From JBCCXL01 sp039191605 (GTDB lineage: Bacteria > Acidobacteriota > Thermoanaerobaculia > Multivoradales > JAHZIX01), in assembly GCA_039191605.1 (NCBI GenBank), contig JBCCXL010000002.1, forward strand, positions 186,001-250,000: a DNA stretch of 64,000 nucleotides. Reading direction: 5' to 3'. Both the position numbers and the translations under genes were made by a program. Within the stretch, counting starts at the first letter, position 1, and every line of letters starts with the position of its first letter. The notes below the pieces were generated by a model. That model ran no database searches. It was not told the DNA's origin and worked only from the letters and a program-made list of their open reading frames with translations. Positions 15,430 to 24,526 of the stretch are shown piece after piece.

Positions 15430-18399
15430 TCAGCCATCCAGGCGTTGCTTGAGGCTATGGATCAGATTGAGGGCCGCCAGCGGGGTCAGCTGATCGACGT
15501 CCACGTCTCTGAGGGCCGCAGCGACGATCTCTTCCACCGGCTTGAAGAGAGGAATCTGCCCCTCGCTTCGCTGCCCAACGCTGTGACGCCCCGCCGTGGG
15601 CGCCCCCGAGCCGGTAGCCGCCGTCCCAACGATCACCCCGTCCACCGATACCGATTCAGGGGTCACCGAACCCGTGGTGGAAGCGCCCTCTGCCGCGACC
15701 TCGGGCTGATTCCCCGGTGGCTTAGACTCCAGCCCCGCCAGCACCTCGCTAGCCCGCACCAGCACCGGCTCCGGAAGGCCCGCCAGGCGCGCCACGTGGA
15801 GTCCATAGCTCTTGTCCGCCTGCCCCGGCACCACCCGGCGCAGGAAGAGGATTTGATCCTCCCACTCCTTGACCCCGAGAGTGCGGTTGACGACCCGAGG
15901 CAGGCGCCGAGCCAGCTCCGTCAGCTCATGGTAATGGGTCGCGAAGAGGGTCTTGGGGCAGCGCTCGTCGTGAAGGTATTCGACGATCGCCCAGGCCAGG
16001 GAGAGGCCGTCATAGGTAGCGGTCCCGCGCCCCACCTCATCGAGGACCACCAGGCTGTTCTCCGTCGCGTGATGAAGGATATTTGCCGTCTCGATCATCT
16101 CCACCATGAAGGTGGATTCCCCGCGAGCGAGGTCGTCACTGGCGCCAACGCGAGTGAAGATCCGGTCCACGGTGCCCAGCTCCGCGCGCTCCGCGGGAAC
16201 GAAAGAACCCGCCTGGGCCATCAGAGAGATCAGCGCTACCTGCCTCAAGTAGGTGCTCTTACCTCCCATATTCGGCCCGGTGAGCACCACTAGTCGCGCC
16301 TCGTCGTCGAGCTCCACATCGTTGGGCACGAAGGCGTCGACGCCGGTACGCTCCACCACCGGATGGCGCCCCGCCGACACCCGAAGGGGCGCCCCCAGAG
16401 GGCCCATGGAAGGCCTCACGTAGCGATAGCGGGCGGCAACCTCGGAAAAGGCTAGATACGCGTCGAGCTCCCCGAGAGCCTCCGCGAGAACCGAGAGACC
16501 AGGGCCGTAGCGGGAAACCTCGGCAACCAGAACCCGGTAATGCTCAGCCTCCAGCTTCAGCTGACGCTCCTCGGCGCTGAGGATCTGATCCTCCAGCTCC
16601 TTGATCTCCGGAGTGATGTAGCGCTCCGCATTGACCAGGGTCTGTTTGCGCACGTAATGCTCGGGCACCAGGTGCTGATTGGCTTTGGTGACCTCCAGGT
16701 AATAACCGAACACCCGGTTGTAGCGAATCTTTAGCGAGTTGATTCCGGTGGAGGCCCGCTCCTGCGCCTCCATCTCCAGGATGTGCTGTTTCGAATCCCG
16801 GGCCATCGAGCGCACCCGGTCCAGCTCCTCGTCCACCCCTTCCGCCACCACCCCACCATCCTGCACGCTGGCAGAGGGTTCCGCCGCCAGCACCCGCCCC
16901 AGCTCCGCGGCGAGCTCCCGCAGCGGATCGGTGGTGGCGATCCGGGCGAGAGCGGCGGCGGAGAAAGGCTCCAGCTGCCCCAGCACCGCCGGCACCCGCT
17001 CGAGGCTATCCCGCAATGAAGCCGCTTCCCGCGGAGTCAGAGTTCCGAGCACCGAGCGCGACAGCAGGCGCTCCGGGTCCACCACCTGGGTGAGGACCTC
17101 TCTCAGGTCCTGTCGAGCCTGGGTCGCGGCGACCAGCTCCTCGACGGCATCGTGACGCCGGACGATATCGGCGGCATCCCGCAGCGGTCGTTCGAGCCAG
17201 GAGCGCAGCTTGCGGCCGCCGGGAGCGGTGACGCTTCGATCCACCACCGAGAGCAGGGTTCCCTTGCGCCCACCCTCCCGCAGGTTACGAAACACCTCGA
17301 GATTGGTGAGGGTAGTGGAATCCAGCACCAGCACCTCCCCATCGCTCTGCAGCGAGGGGGAACGCACGTGCTCGAGGGCGTTGTGTTGAGTCTCCTGGGC
17401 GTAGGCCAGGGCAGCGGCGGCGGCGGTGACCGCCGGCTCGGCATTGGAGAGCCCATAACCTCGCAGGGTGGTGACGCCGAAATGATTCTTCAAGGTATCC
17501 GCCGCGCGCCTCGGGTCGAAGTGCCGGTCCCCCGCCAGCGGGGTCGCGCACAACACTTCCCGCTCCACCACCTGAGCCACCACCCGAGGCAGGGTTCCCT
17601 CTTCTAGCAGCACCTCCCGAGGCTTGAGCAAGAGCACGTCTTCGGCGCAATCCTCCGCCCGCCGCCAGCGGCGCACCAGGAAGCGGCCGGTGGAGACGTC
17701 GAGAAAAGCCCCACCGCCCTCTTCCCCACTCCACACCAGGGCGGCGAGCCAGTTGGCTTCCTTGCCCTCCAGCAGCTCCGGCTCCGAGACGGTCCCGGGA
17801 GTGACCACCCGGGTGACCTCTCGCTTCACCAAGCCCTTGGCCTGCGCTGGATCCTCCACCTGGTCGCAGATCGCCACCCGGTAGCCGGCCTCCAGCATCT
17901 TGCCGATATACCCCTCCACGGCATGATGGGGAACGCCGCACATCGGCGCCTCGTTGGCTCCGCCCTTGTTGCGCGCGGTGAGGGTTACCCCGAGCACTGG
18001 CGCCGCCTCCACCGCGTCCTCGAAGAAGAGCTCGAAGAAGTCTCCCATGCGGTAGAAGAGGATCTCCTCCGGGTAGCTCTCCTTGACCTCGAGGTATTGC
18101 CGCAGCATCGGCGTCAGCTTCGCGGGCCGCGGAAGCGTGGGGCGACGGCGCGTCCCTGACCGAGACGAATCGTCCTGCTGAGGAGCTTGAGGGGCTTCCA
18201 CCTCGGCTCTGGACGAGGTAGCGCGACGCTTTGAGTTCACGATTGGCAATCCCTTTTCCGGAAGCATCGTTCCGATGAAAGCACCGAGCCGAGAGCGACC
18301 GGTGAAGAGATGGTGAGAGGTCCGTGGGGAAGGCGCCATCGCTGGCGACGGACTAGCCCTCCTGTTCTGCGCCAGGTTCTTGGCTTGCGCCATGGGCAC
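15430..18399 (-). CDS. mutS: DNA mismatch repair protein MutS
   Basis: Mismatch-recognition ATPase. The N-terminal domain carries the Phe-x-Glu mismatch wedge in FYRMGDFFELFF. Connector, lever and clamp regions follow, and the ABC-type ATPase has Walker A GPNMGGKSTYLRQ, signature region ESTFMVEMIETANIL and Walker B LVVLDEVGRGTATYDG. The frame allows 989 aa, but the first 85 residues before KLTPMLRQYLEVK are not family-like. Candidate starts are ATG 18393, ATG 18267 or GTG 18240 (AAGGGA 9 nt upstream), so the 5' end is uncertain. No mutL is in the window. Divergent from tsaB. Confidence 0.95.
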   Translation of the reverse strand: MPMAQAKNLAQNRRASPSPAMAPSPRTSHHLFTGRSRLGAFIGTMLPEKGLPIVNSKRRATSSRAEVEAPQAPQQDDSSRSGTRRRPTLPRPAKLTPMLRQYLEVKESYPEEILFYRMGDFFELFFEDAVEAAPVLGVTLTARNKGGANEAPMCGVPHHAVEGYIGKMLEAGYRVAICDQVEDPAQAKGLVKREVTRVVTPGTVSEPELLEGKEANWLAALVWSGEEGGGAFLDVSTGRFLVRRWRRAEDCAEDVLLLKPREVLLEEGTLPRVVAQVVEREVLCATPLAGDRHFDPRRAADTLKNHFGVTTLRGYGLSNAEPAVTAAAAALAYAQETQHNALEHVRSPSLQSDGEVLVLDSTTLTNLEVFRNLREGGRKGTLLSVVDRSVTAPGGRKLRSWLERPLRDAADIVRRHDAVEELVAATQARQDLREVLTQVVDPERLLSRSVLGTLTPREAASLRDSLERVPAVLGQLEPFSAAALARIATTDPLRELAAELGRVLAAEPSASVQDGGVVAEGVDEELDRVRSMARDSKQHILEMEAQERASTGINSLKIRYNRVFGYYLEVTKANQHLVPEHYVRKQTLVNAERYITPEIKELEDQILSAEERQLKLEAEHYRVLVAEVSRYGPGLSVLAEALGELDAYLAFSEVAARYRYVRPSMGPLGAPLRVSAGRHPVVERTGVDAFVPNDVELDDEARLVVLTGPNMGGKSTYLRQVALISLMAQAGSFVPAERAELGTVDRIFTRVGASDDLARGESTFMVEMIETANILHHATENSLVVLDEVGRGTATYDGLSLAWAIVEYLHDERCPKTLFATHYHELTELARRLPRVVNRTLGVKEWEDQILFLRRVVPGQADKSYGLHVARLAGLPEPVLVRASEVLAGLESKPPGNQPEVAAEGASTTGSVTPESVSVDGVIVGTAATGSGAPTAGRHSVGQRSEGQIPLFKPVEEIVAAALRDVDVDQLTPLAALNLIHSLKQRLDG

Positions 18400-18759
18400 A
18401 GCTCGCGATGCGGCGGAAGGGTCCCGGCCGCAGCGAGGAGGATTGAGAGATGAGCTAAGTTGAGGATGGTTTGGGCAGCCCCACCTGCATGCAAAAAATA
18501 GCCGACTCGCGCAACGACCGCAATGCCGCTGCCGCCCTCGCCACTGGGGCGAACCAAGGCCACTGAAGAAAGCCCCGAGATGCTGGAGGACCGGCGCCGA
18601 TTCCTCTGCAGCTCCCTCTCTGGCAGGGGAAACGATCGACCCCCGAGGGTCTGTGGAATAGACTTCCTGCTCGCTCTTTGGGCTGCTCTCGCCACCGCTG
18701 ATTTCCCCGCGGGGGGCAGATTCCTCGACACGCCCCCCGCCACACTATCCAGCCGCACT
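18400..18759. other. mutS-tsaB divergent region
   Basis: 360 bp with no separate gene. The tsaB frame is open back to 18523, but this part has no family similarity. I see no convincing promoter hexamers. Confidence 0.4.
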
Positions 18760-19452
18760 ATGCCGACTCCCCCCCATGCTCCCATCTTGGCCATCGATAC
18801 CGCCGGTGCGGTGGCTTCCGTAGCGCTGGTCACCTCTCAGGCCAGCGGTGCGATCCGCCGAGTCCCCCAGCGGGAAAGCTCGAAGTCCCTGCTGCGACTC
18901 GTCGACGAAGTGCTGCAGGAATCCGGGCTCGAGCTCGCCGAGATCGGCGGCATCGCCGCAGCCCGGGGGCCGGGCTCCTTCACCGGCCTGCGGGTCGGCC
19001 TCGCCACCGCTCTCGGCCTCGCGCAATCTACCGCGCTCCCGGCGGCGGCGGTGCCGACGCTGGAAGCGATTGCGGAGAGCGCCCGGGGACAGGCGACGAA
19101 AATCCTGGCGGTGCTCGACGCCCACCGCGAGCATTGGTTTGCCCAGAGCTTTCGGCTCGACCCGGAGGCCCCTCCAGAGCCCTGCTCGCCGCTGGAGGCG
19201 GCGACGCGGATCAGCGCTACGGAGCTACTTGCCACGAGGGAGCTCTCGAACGTGCAGTTGGTCGGCGCCAACGCCGCGCCGCTGGAGGAAGCTTTCGGAG
19301 CGGCACTGGACTCTGCAGCGGGCGCCGAGGCGGTGGCCCGGGTCGCCCTACGGCGGCCGGAGCTCTGGAATCTCGACCTCCTCACCCGGCCTCTCTATCT
19401 CCTGCCACCCCCGGCGACCCCTCCTCGACCACGGAGAGCCCCCGGTGGTTGA
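18760..19452 (+). CDS. tsaB: tRNA t6A biosynthesis protein TsaB
   Basis: Part of the TsaB-TsaD-TsaE complex for N6-threonylcarbamoyladenosine at tRNA position 37 (230 aa). The ASKHA-fold signatures are present: ILAIDTAGAVASVAL at residues 8-22 and the YeaZ motif ARGPGSFTGLRVGLATALGLA at about 68-88, plus VLDAHREHWFAQ. I chose the ATG at 18760 because the family N-terminus begins there; the open frame extends to 18523. The stop overlaps the start of rimI by 8 bp. tsaB-rimI is a widespread operon. Confidence 0.95.
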   Translation: MPTPPHAPILAIDTAGAVASVALVTSQASGAIRRVPQRESSKSLLRLVDEVLQESGLELAEIGGIAAARGPGSFTGLRVGLATALGLAQSTALPAAAVPTLEAIAESARGQATKILAVLDAHREHWFAQSFRLDPEAPPEPCSPLEAATRISATELLATRELSNVQLVGANAAPLEEAFGAALDSAAGAEAVARVALRRPELWNLDLLTRPLYLLPPPATPPRPRRAPGG

Positions 19453-19945
19453 TCCCATCACTGATTCCGTGGCGCCCCCCTCTCTTCTCAAATCCTCCTC
19501 GAAGCAGCTCCGAGTCGCCCGCGCCCACCCCGAGAACGCTGCCGACCTCGCCGCCGTCGACGCCCTCGCCTTCGGCGATGACCGCTGGTCCGCCAACCAG
19601 CTGCAGGGCTCTCTCGCCACTGCAGGAACCCACCTCCGGGCTGATTTAGGCTCCGTCCTCGTCGGCTTCGCTCTCTTCCAGCAGGTCGCCGACGAGGCAG
19701 AGCTGCTGCGCATCGCCGTGTCTCCCAGCTGGCGACGCCAGGGCATCGCTCTCCGCCTACTCCGGGACGGTCTTTCGGCCCTCCAGGTTGCCGGTATACA
19801 GGATTGTCACCTAGAAGTTCACCGCGACAATCTCGGCGCCCGGGCTCTCTACGAGAGCAACGGGTTCGAGCTCGTCGGCAGCCGCAACGGTTACTATCGC
19901 GATGGCGGCGACGCACTGCTCTACCGCCATCACTTCCCGCACTGA
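19445..19945 (+). CDS. rimI: GNAT acetyltransferase RimI (bS18 N-terminal acetylation)
   Basis: 166-aa GNAT protein: ALFQQVADEAELLRIAVSPS leads into the acetyl-CoA loop RRQGIALRLL (the R-x-x-G-x-G/A type). HLEVHRDNLGARALYESNGF, the RimI-type motif, and GYYRDGGDALLYRH close the domain. RimI acetylates the N-terminus of bS18. The GTG at 19445 has GGAGAG 6 nt upstream; a GTG at 19469 is an alternative. It overlaps tsaB, so they are almost certainly coupled. Confidence 0.92.
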   Translation: MVDPITDSVAPPSLLKSSSKQLRVARAHPENAADLAAVDALAFGDDRWSANQLQGSLATAGTHLRADLGSVLVGFALFQQVADEAELLRIAVSPSWRRQGIALRLLRDGLSALQVAGIQDCHLEVHRDNLGARALYESNGFELVGSRNGYYRDGGDALLYRHHFPH

Positions 19946-20420
19946 ATCAGCAGCACTGGACCAGCAGCGCTGAGGTAGGGCCCGCTGAGGCAGAGGTCCT
20001 GGATCGGAGCGCTGGATCGGGGCCGTCCCCAACCCTGGAGCCTACGCCCAAGGTACCGCTCCCCCTTGCCGCGATGCCTCAGCCTGCGAAAACCCAGGTA
20101 AACCAGCGGAGCTGTGACAAAGCCCCCATCGGATTGAAAAAACACTGTCACAATGCTAGGGTCAATGTGATTTTGATGAGCGCTTTCAACGCACAAACCG
20201 ATTCCATACCGCTGGGATGGAAACTGACCAGCCCTCCACGGGATGCGATCCGCTGGGTTCGCAACTCGATCAGGAAGAGTTCGGTCTTCGACAACGGCTC
20301 TCGCTTCGGGAACTTTCCCGGCTCTAGCGAGAGTCGTTTTGCGTTGAGGGGCTCACAATCTACCCGGTTCACCCGATCCGTCCACCCATCAGCTCTACTC
20401 AGACTCAAGGAGGAAGAGGC
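19946..20420 (+). other. Intergenic, leader of the DUF465 gene
   Basis: 475 bp without a gene. It holds a possible promoter at 20134-20162 and an inverted repeat (tgtgaca near 20113, tgtcaca near 20146) that brackets the -35 element and could be an operator. If that promoter is used, the leader is about 250 nt. Confidence 0.4.
20134..20162 (+). promoter_or_regulatory. Possible promoter for the DUF465 gene
   Basis: TTGAAA (20134-20139), a 17-bp spacer and TAGGGT (20157-20162). The -10 is weak. Confidence 0.35.
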
Positions 20421-20651
20421 ATGTCCGATCTCGATCCGTTGAAGGAAGATCTCATCCAAAATGACGAGGCCTTCCGCCGCCTTCACGAGGAACATCAGGA
20501 ATACGAGCAGCGTCTCGACGCCATCAACGCCAAATCCCTCCGTTCCCCAGAAGACGAGATCGAGGAGAAGCGAATCAAGCTCCACAAGTTGAGACTCAAA
20601 GACGAGATGGCCTCGATTCTGCGGCAGCAGACTCGCGCTGCCGCGGTCTGA
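20421..20651 (+). CDS. DUF465/YdcH-like small coiled-coil protein
   Basis: 76-aa highly charged helical protein. The DUF465 pattern is visible: DEAFRRLHEEHQEYEQRLD, then PEDEIEEKRIKLHKLRLKDEM. It should form a two-helix coiled-coil hairpin in the cytoplasm. The function of this widespread family is not established. Start support is excellent (AAGGAGG 7 nt before the ATG). Confidence 0.88.
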   Translation: MSDLDPLKEDLIQNDEAFRRLHEEHQEYEQRLDAINAKSLRSPEDEIEEKRIKLHKLRLKDEMASILRQQTRAAAV

Positions 20652-20657
20652 GCGCAG

Positions 20658-20714
20658 GCCCGAACAGAGGTCCCCGAACCCAGATCCCCGAATATAGGTT
20701 CTCGAACGCAGGTC
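20658..20714. repeat. Imperfect tandem repeat, about 14 bp x 4
   Basis: Four degenerate copies of a cccgaacncaggtc-like unit (cccgaacagaggtc, cccgaacccagatc, cccgaatataggttc, tcgaacgcaggtc) directly follow the DUF465 stop. Confidence 0.6.
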
Positions 20715-20966
20715 TGGGCCACAATCGAAATAAATGGGGGCCAGCTCCTCGGGGTGGTTGATCTCGACAGCGTCACCCCAAGGGCATCTCTGTCCCAGGA
20801 ATCTCGTCGCTAGGCCACCGATCCCCGGGGTCAACGGATGTCTAGAACCTCCTTGATCCAGCATCGCTGACCTACCCGCCCGCAGAGGAGCCCACCGGCT
20901 CCTCTGTTTTCCTTTGCGCTCCCCCACTGTCGCCGTAGAGCCCGACAGCACTCATGACCGTCTCGG

Positions 20967-21022
20967 TAATTGCTCCAAGATAATTGCTCCGCGGTAATTG
21001 CTCCAAGGTAGTTGCTCCGCGG
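20967..21022. repeat. 14-bp tandem repeat x 4
   Basis: Four adjacent 14-bp units, taattgctccaaga, taattgctccgcgg, taattgctccaagg and tagttgctccgcgg. Copies 1/3 and 2/4 are the closest pairs, suggesting duplication of a 28-bp dimer. It sits 90 bp upstream of psd. Confidence 0.85.
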
Positions 21023-21111
21023 TGGCCGTCCGCGAATTGGCTCACGATGATGGCCCTGCACGGGCATTCACGATGCTTCCCCGAACCATGAAAGCGTAGA
21101 TAGATCCGTTG

Positions 21112-21753
21112 ATGAAATTCGCCCCCGAAGCCTGGCCCTTCGTATTGCCCTTCGCCGCTCTCTCCCTCGCGCTGCTGTTCATCGATCGCCCGATCGCCGC
21201 GGCCGTCGCAGCTCTCCTCGCTCTCGCCATCCTGCTCTTCTTCCGCGATCCCAAGCGCGGCTTCGAGGGTCCTGAGAGCGCGATCCTGGCCCCAGCGGAC
21301 GGCCGCGTGCTGGCGGTGGACACGATCCAGGACGAGGAGATTGGCCCGGGCAGCTACCAGCGAGTGATCACCTTCCTGAGCGTCTTCGATGTTCACCTCC
21401 AGCGGGTGCCCACCGACGGCGAGGTGCTGACCTCCCAGCTGACGGACGGCCGCTATAAGGCAGCCTTCGATCTCGAAGCGGGAGAGGTCAACGCCCGCCA
21501 CCTGACGGTGATCCAGCGCTCCAACGGCGAGCGAGTCGGAATTCGCCAGGTCGTCGGTCTGGTGGCGAGAAGGATCGTCAACGATCTCGAACCAGGACAG
21601 CAGGTCACCAGGGGACAGCGTCTCGGCTTGATCAAGTTTGGCTCGCGGGTGGATCTCCTGGTGCCGGAGGGCTACACCATCGAGGTCGAGCCTGGTCAGC
21701 GCCTGCGCAATGGGGAAAGCGTGGTGGCACGGGCTCCGGATCCCGAACCGTGA
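21112..21753 (+). CDS. psd: Phosphatidylserine decarboxylase, short type
   Basis: Pyruvoyl-dependent enzyme making phosphatidylethanolamine (213 aa, the short PSD-A class). Two N-terminal hydrophobic stretches (PFVLPFAALSLALLFI; AAVAALLALAILLFF) anchor it, followed by APADGRVLAVD and FLSVFDVHLQRVPTDGEV. The self-cleavage site is in IKFGSRVDLLVP: Gly-Ser, where Ser becomes the pyruvoyl group. The ATG at 21112 is preceded in frame by a TTG. The stop overlaps the pssA start, and psd-pssA supply consecutive steps of PE synthesis. Confidence 0.95.
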   Translation: MKFAPEAWPFVLPFAALSLALLFIDRPIAAAVAALLALAILLFFRDPKRGFEGPESAILAPADGRVLAVDTIQDEEIGPGSYQRVITFLSVFDVHLQRVPTDGEVLTSQLTDGRYKAAFDLEAGEVNARHLTVIQRSNGERVGIRQVVGLVARRIVNDLEPGQQVTRGQRLGLIKFGSRVDLLVPEGYTIEVEPGQRLRNGESVVARAPDPEP

Positions 21754-22613
21754 GCTCTCAACCCCCTACCGATCGAGAGCCGTCGGACAGCGCGGCGGCC
21801 TCCCCCTCCCGATCCCTCTCTCCGGTTCGGCGAAGGATGCCTCGGCATTTGCGTAGAGGGGTCTATCTGCTGCCGAGCCTGCTGACCATCGGCAATATGA
21901 CCCTCGGTTTCTACGCTGCCGTCCTCGCCTTCGACGGCCGCTTCTCCCGCGCGGTGATGATGATTTTCTTCGCCGCCATTCTCGATACCTTCGACGGGCG
22001 CATCGCCCGCATGACCAACACCGCGACGGATTTTGGCCGGGAATATGACTCCCTGGCGGATGTGGTGACCTTCGGTATGGCGCCGGCTCTCTTGGTGTGG
22101 CAGTGGGGCCTCAACCCCCTCGGCCGGGCCGGGTGGCTGGTTTGCGCCTTCTTTCTGATCTGCAACACCACCCGCCTGGCACGCTTCAACGTGCAGACGA
22201 CGAAGGCCGAGGAGCCGAAATCCTTCATCGGGCTCCCCACCCCGGCCGCCGCCGGGGCCGTCACCTCGCCGATCCTCCTGCTGCCACAGCTCGATCAGCT
22301 AGAGGCGAATCTACAGATCGCGATGAGTCTGATCATGGCGGGCACGATGGTGGTGGTCGGCAGCCTGATGGTTTCTACCTTTCGCTACTGGAGCTTCAAG
22401 GAGCTGGACCTGCGGCGGCGATGGAGCTACCGCGCCCTGCTGCCCCTGGCGGCCCTGCTCCTCGTCGGCGTTCTCGAGCCCAAGGGCTTCATCTTTACCG
22501 CCGCGGTGCTCTACACTCCCTCCGGCCCGCTGAGCTGGCTGCGATCCCATTGGAAGCGCCAAACCAAAGAAAGCCTTCAGCCGAGCCCGTCGGTCACCGA
22601 AGAGGCTGGGTAA
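21750..22613 (+). CDS. pssA: CDP-diacylglycerol-serine O-phosphatidyltransferase
   Basis: Makes phosphatidylserine for the Psd step (287 aa, inner membrane). The CDP-alcohol phosphatidyltransferase motif is intact: DGRIARMTNTATDFGREYDS followed by LAD, with all four Asp residues. About six to seven hydrophobic helices are visible. The GTG start at 21750 overlaps the psd stop by 4 bp. The N-terminal 30 residues are Pro/Ser-rich and the C-terminal 30 are polar. Confidence 0.95.
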   Translation: MSSQPPTDREPSDSAAASPSRSLSPVRRRMPRHLRRGVYLLPSLLTIGNMTLGFYAAVLAFDGRFSRAVMMIFFAAILDTFDGRIARMTNTATDFGREYDSLADVVTFGMAPALLVWQWGLNPLGRAGWLVCAFFLICNTTRLARFNVQTTKAEEPKSFIGLPTPAAAGAVTSPILLLPQLDQLEANLQIAMSLIMAGTMVVVGSLMVSTFRYWSFKELDLRRRWSYRALLPLAALLLVGVLEPKGFIFTAAVLYTPSGPLSWLRSHWKRQTKESLQPSPSVTEEAG

Positions 22614-22757
22614 TTCCAGCCCCGCCCCCCCCACAGAATTCCGGCCGCTTCCTCCACGATCGCGGCTCTCGTCATCGCGGCTCCCGCCATCGCCAATCGG
22701 GCGTCGCCTCCATTCCCTGCACCTTCCTAGCGCCCTCGACGCTGGAGAGATCGACCC

Positions 22758-23735
22758 ATGACTCATATCGCTATGCTCCAACCCACCAGCCTCGCCGGTC
22801 AGGAGATCCGTGAGCTGCTGGAAGCTCGGCGAGACCTCTGGCAACGCCTCACGCTGCTGGCCCTCGACGAAGAAGAAGTCGGAGCCCTAACGGACGTCCG
22901 CGGGGCGGCAGCAATGGTCCAGGCGTACCAGCCGGAGCTACTGCAGGACGCGGACGTCATCTTCTACTGCGGCTCCCTGGAGACCAACCGGCAGGCACTG
23001 GATTCCCACCCCGCGAACGCGGTGGGAATTTTGGTAGCCCCGGAGGCGACCCCCGAGCACGGGCGCCCGGGAATCGCCGCACTGCCGCTGGCTCCGCCGG
23101 CCCCCGGCGATATTTTGCTCTCCCCCCACCCGGCGGCGGTGGCCCTCGGCTACCTGCTGACTCCCCTCGCCTTCTGGGGGCTGAAGCGAGCCACGGCGAC
23201 CGTCGTCCAGCCGGCGTCGATGCACGAACAGGCGGGCCTCGATGAGCTCTTCGAGCAAACCCGCCAGGTGCTGACCTTCGCCGACAAGAAAGATACCGAG
23301 ATCTTCGGCACTCAGCTGGCCTTCAATCTGCTCCCGGCACCGGCGACCCTCCCCCCCCTCGGCCCTCTGCTGGAGGACCTTCTAGACCCGGAGGTCCGCG
23401 TCTCCACTCAGCTACTCCAGGGAGGCGTCTTCCACAGCGTTTCCGTCAGCCTGCTGGTGGAGCTCGAGGCTGGCGCCGGAGGCCTACCGACTCCGGAAGA
23501 GCTGCGCGAGGCGCTGGCGACGGCCCCTGGCATCGATCTGGCGGTCGATGAAGAGCTCCTGGGCCCCATCGATGCGGCATCCCGGGAGGAAGTACTGGTG
23601 GGCGCGGTGCGCCGAGATCCGACCACCGAGGGTGGCTATTGGATCTGGGCGGTGATGGATAACCTCACCCGCGGCACCGCCCTCAACGCCATGGGCCTGC
23701 TGGAAGCGGCCCTGCGGCCCCAGCACCCCTCCTGA
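22758..23735 (+). CDS. Aspartate-semialdehyde dehydrogenase-like protein lacking the catalytic Cys
   Basis: 325 aa with the Asd/Usg fold: MTHIAMLQPTSLAGQEI dinucleotide-type start, then a long C-terminal dimerisation domain (TQLAFNLLPAP; VRVSTQLLQGGVFHSVSVSL; GYWIWAVMDNLTRGTALNAMGLLEA). The segment aligned with the catalytic NPNC of Asd reads LSPHPAAVALGY, with no Cys. The NADP-binding glycines of the N-terminus are also weak. It is therefore probably a Usg-type non-catalytic paralogue. It follows pssA by 144 bp. The role is unknown; it is not a lysine/threonine pathway enzyme on this evidence. Confidence 0.8.
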   Translation: MTHIAMLQPTSLAGQEIRELLEARRDLWQRLTLLALDEEEVGALTDVRGAAAMVQAYQPELLQDADVIFYCGSLETNRQALDSHPANAVGILVAPEATPEHGRPGIAALPLAPPAPGDILLSPHPAAVALGYLLTPLAFWGLKRATATVVQPASMHEQAGLDELFEQTRQVLTFADKKDTEIFGTQLAFNLLPAPATLPPLGPLLEDLLDPEVRVSTQLLQGGVFHSVSVSLLVELEAGAGGLPTPEELREALATAPGIDLAVDEELLGPIDAASREEVLVGAVRRDPTTEGGYWIWAVMDNLTRGTALNAMGLLEAALRPQHPS

Positions 23736-23903
23736 GCCCATCCGTCAGCACATCGCTGGACTCGGAGCCCACGGCGATACGCTCACCAACATTCCCGACA
23801 ACCCATCACTCCCGACGACCCGAGCCTTCAGAGGGGATCGTCACTGACCTGCGCCGGCGGGCACCGACTGGCGAGAGGCAGCCGGTAGCGCCTTGTATTG
23901 CGC

Positions 23904-23942
23904 CTCGCTGACCGCAGCCCCATAGAGGCTCCGGTCAGCGAG
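23904..23942. terminator. Bidirectional hairpin between convergent genes
   Basis: Perfect 11-bp stem (ctcgctgaccg / cggtcagcgag) around a 17-nt loop that can pair further (agcc/ggct). It lies between the Asd-like gene (plus) and ferritin (minus) and is the only strong structure in the 275-bp gap 23736-24010. Confidence 0.6.
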
Positions 23943-24010
23943 TATCCGGCCCTTTGAGTCGTGAGCTCTGAGTCTTTCACTCTCTCTGCGCCGGACGATC
24001 TCCCCCTCGC

Positions 24011-24526
24011 TTATTCCTCCGGGCCGCTCTCAGAGAGCATCAGACCCTCGCGGTCGAGGTAGGCCTCGACGTCCAGCAGCCGGTCGGAACCGGCGCGGCG
24101 CACGGTATCGAGAAGAGAGGAGACGGAATCTTCCTCCTCCAACTGCTCCTCGAGGAACCAATTGAGGAAGTTCCGGGCGGTGAAGTTGTTGTCCTCGTCG
24201 GCGATGCGCACCAGATTCTCAATCTGGCTGGTGACTTCCTTCTCGCCCTTGAGGGCCGTCTCTACCGCGTTCTCGGCAGAGTCGAAATGGTGCGGCGGTA
24301 CTGGTACCGCCGGAATCTCCACCGAGGCGCCGGTATCCAGCAGGAAACGGAGGAATTTCATCGCGTGCTCCCGCTCCTCCTCCGACTGGCGGAAAAAGAA
24401 TCGAGCGAGGGTTGGAAGCGTCTCACCATCGAAGTACGAAGCGATGGAAAGGTACTTCATCGAGGCGAACATTTCGTTGCCCACCTGCTCGTTGAGAGCG
24501 TCGATTAAACGTTGACTGACTCGCAT
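24011..24526 (-). CDS. ftnA: Bacterial non-heme ferritin
   Basis: 171-aa four-helix ferritin for iron storage. The ferroxidase residues are recognisable: Glu18 in EQVGNEMFASMKYLS, Glu51 and His54 in EEEREHAMKF, the helix-C Glu (EKEVTSQIENL) and the EEQLEEE cluster at 126-132. There is no heme-binding Met signature, so it is Ftn rather than Bfr. I chose the ATG at 24526 (AGGAG 6 nt upstream); the longer frame to 24664 adds a non-family N-terminus. It is monocistronic. Confidence 0.94.
   Translation of the reverse strand: MRVSQRLIDALNEQVGNEMFASMKYLSIASYFDGETLPTLARFFFRQSEEEREHAMKFLRFLLDTGASVEIPAVPVPPHHFDSAENAVETALKGEKEVTSQIENLVRIADEDNNFTARNFLNWFLEEQLEEEDSVSSLLDTVRRAGSDRLLDVEAYLDREGLMLSESGPEE

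Larger units (their letters stand above)
20652..21111. other. Intergenic, DUF465 to psd
   Basis: 460 bp without a gene, containing two separate short tandem repeat clusters (20658-20714 and 20967-21022). No clear promoter for psd was recognised. Confidence 0.5.

Noticed and set aside
20967..21022. CRISPR array
   Set aside because: Units of 14 bp are directly adjacent without spacers, and no cas genes are present.
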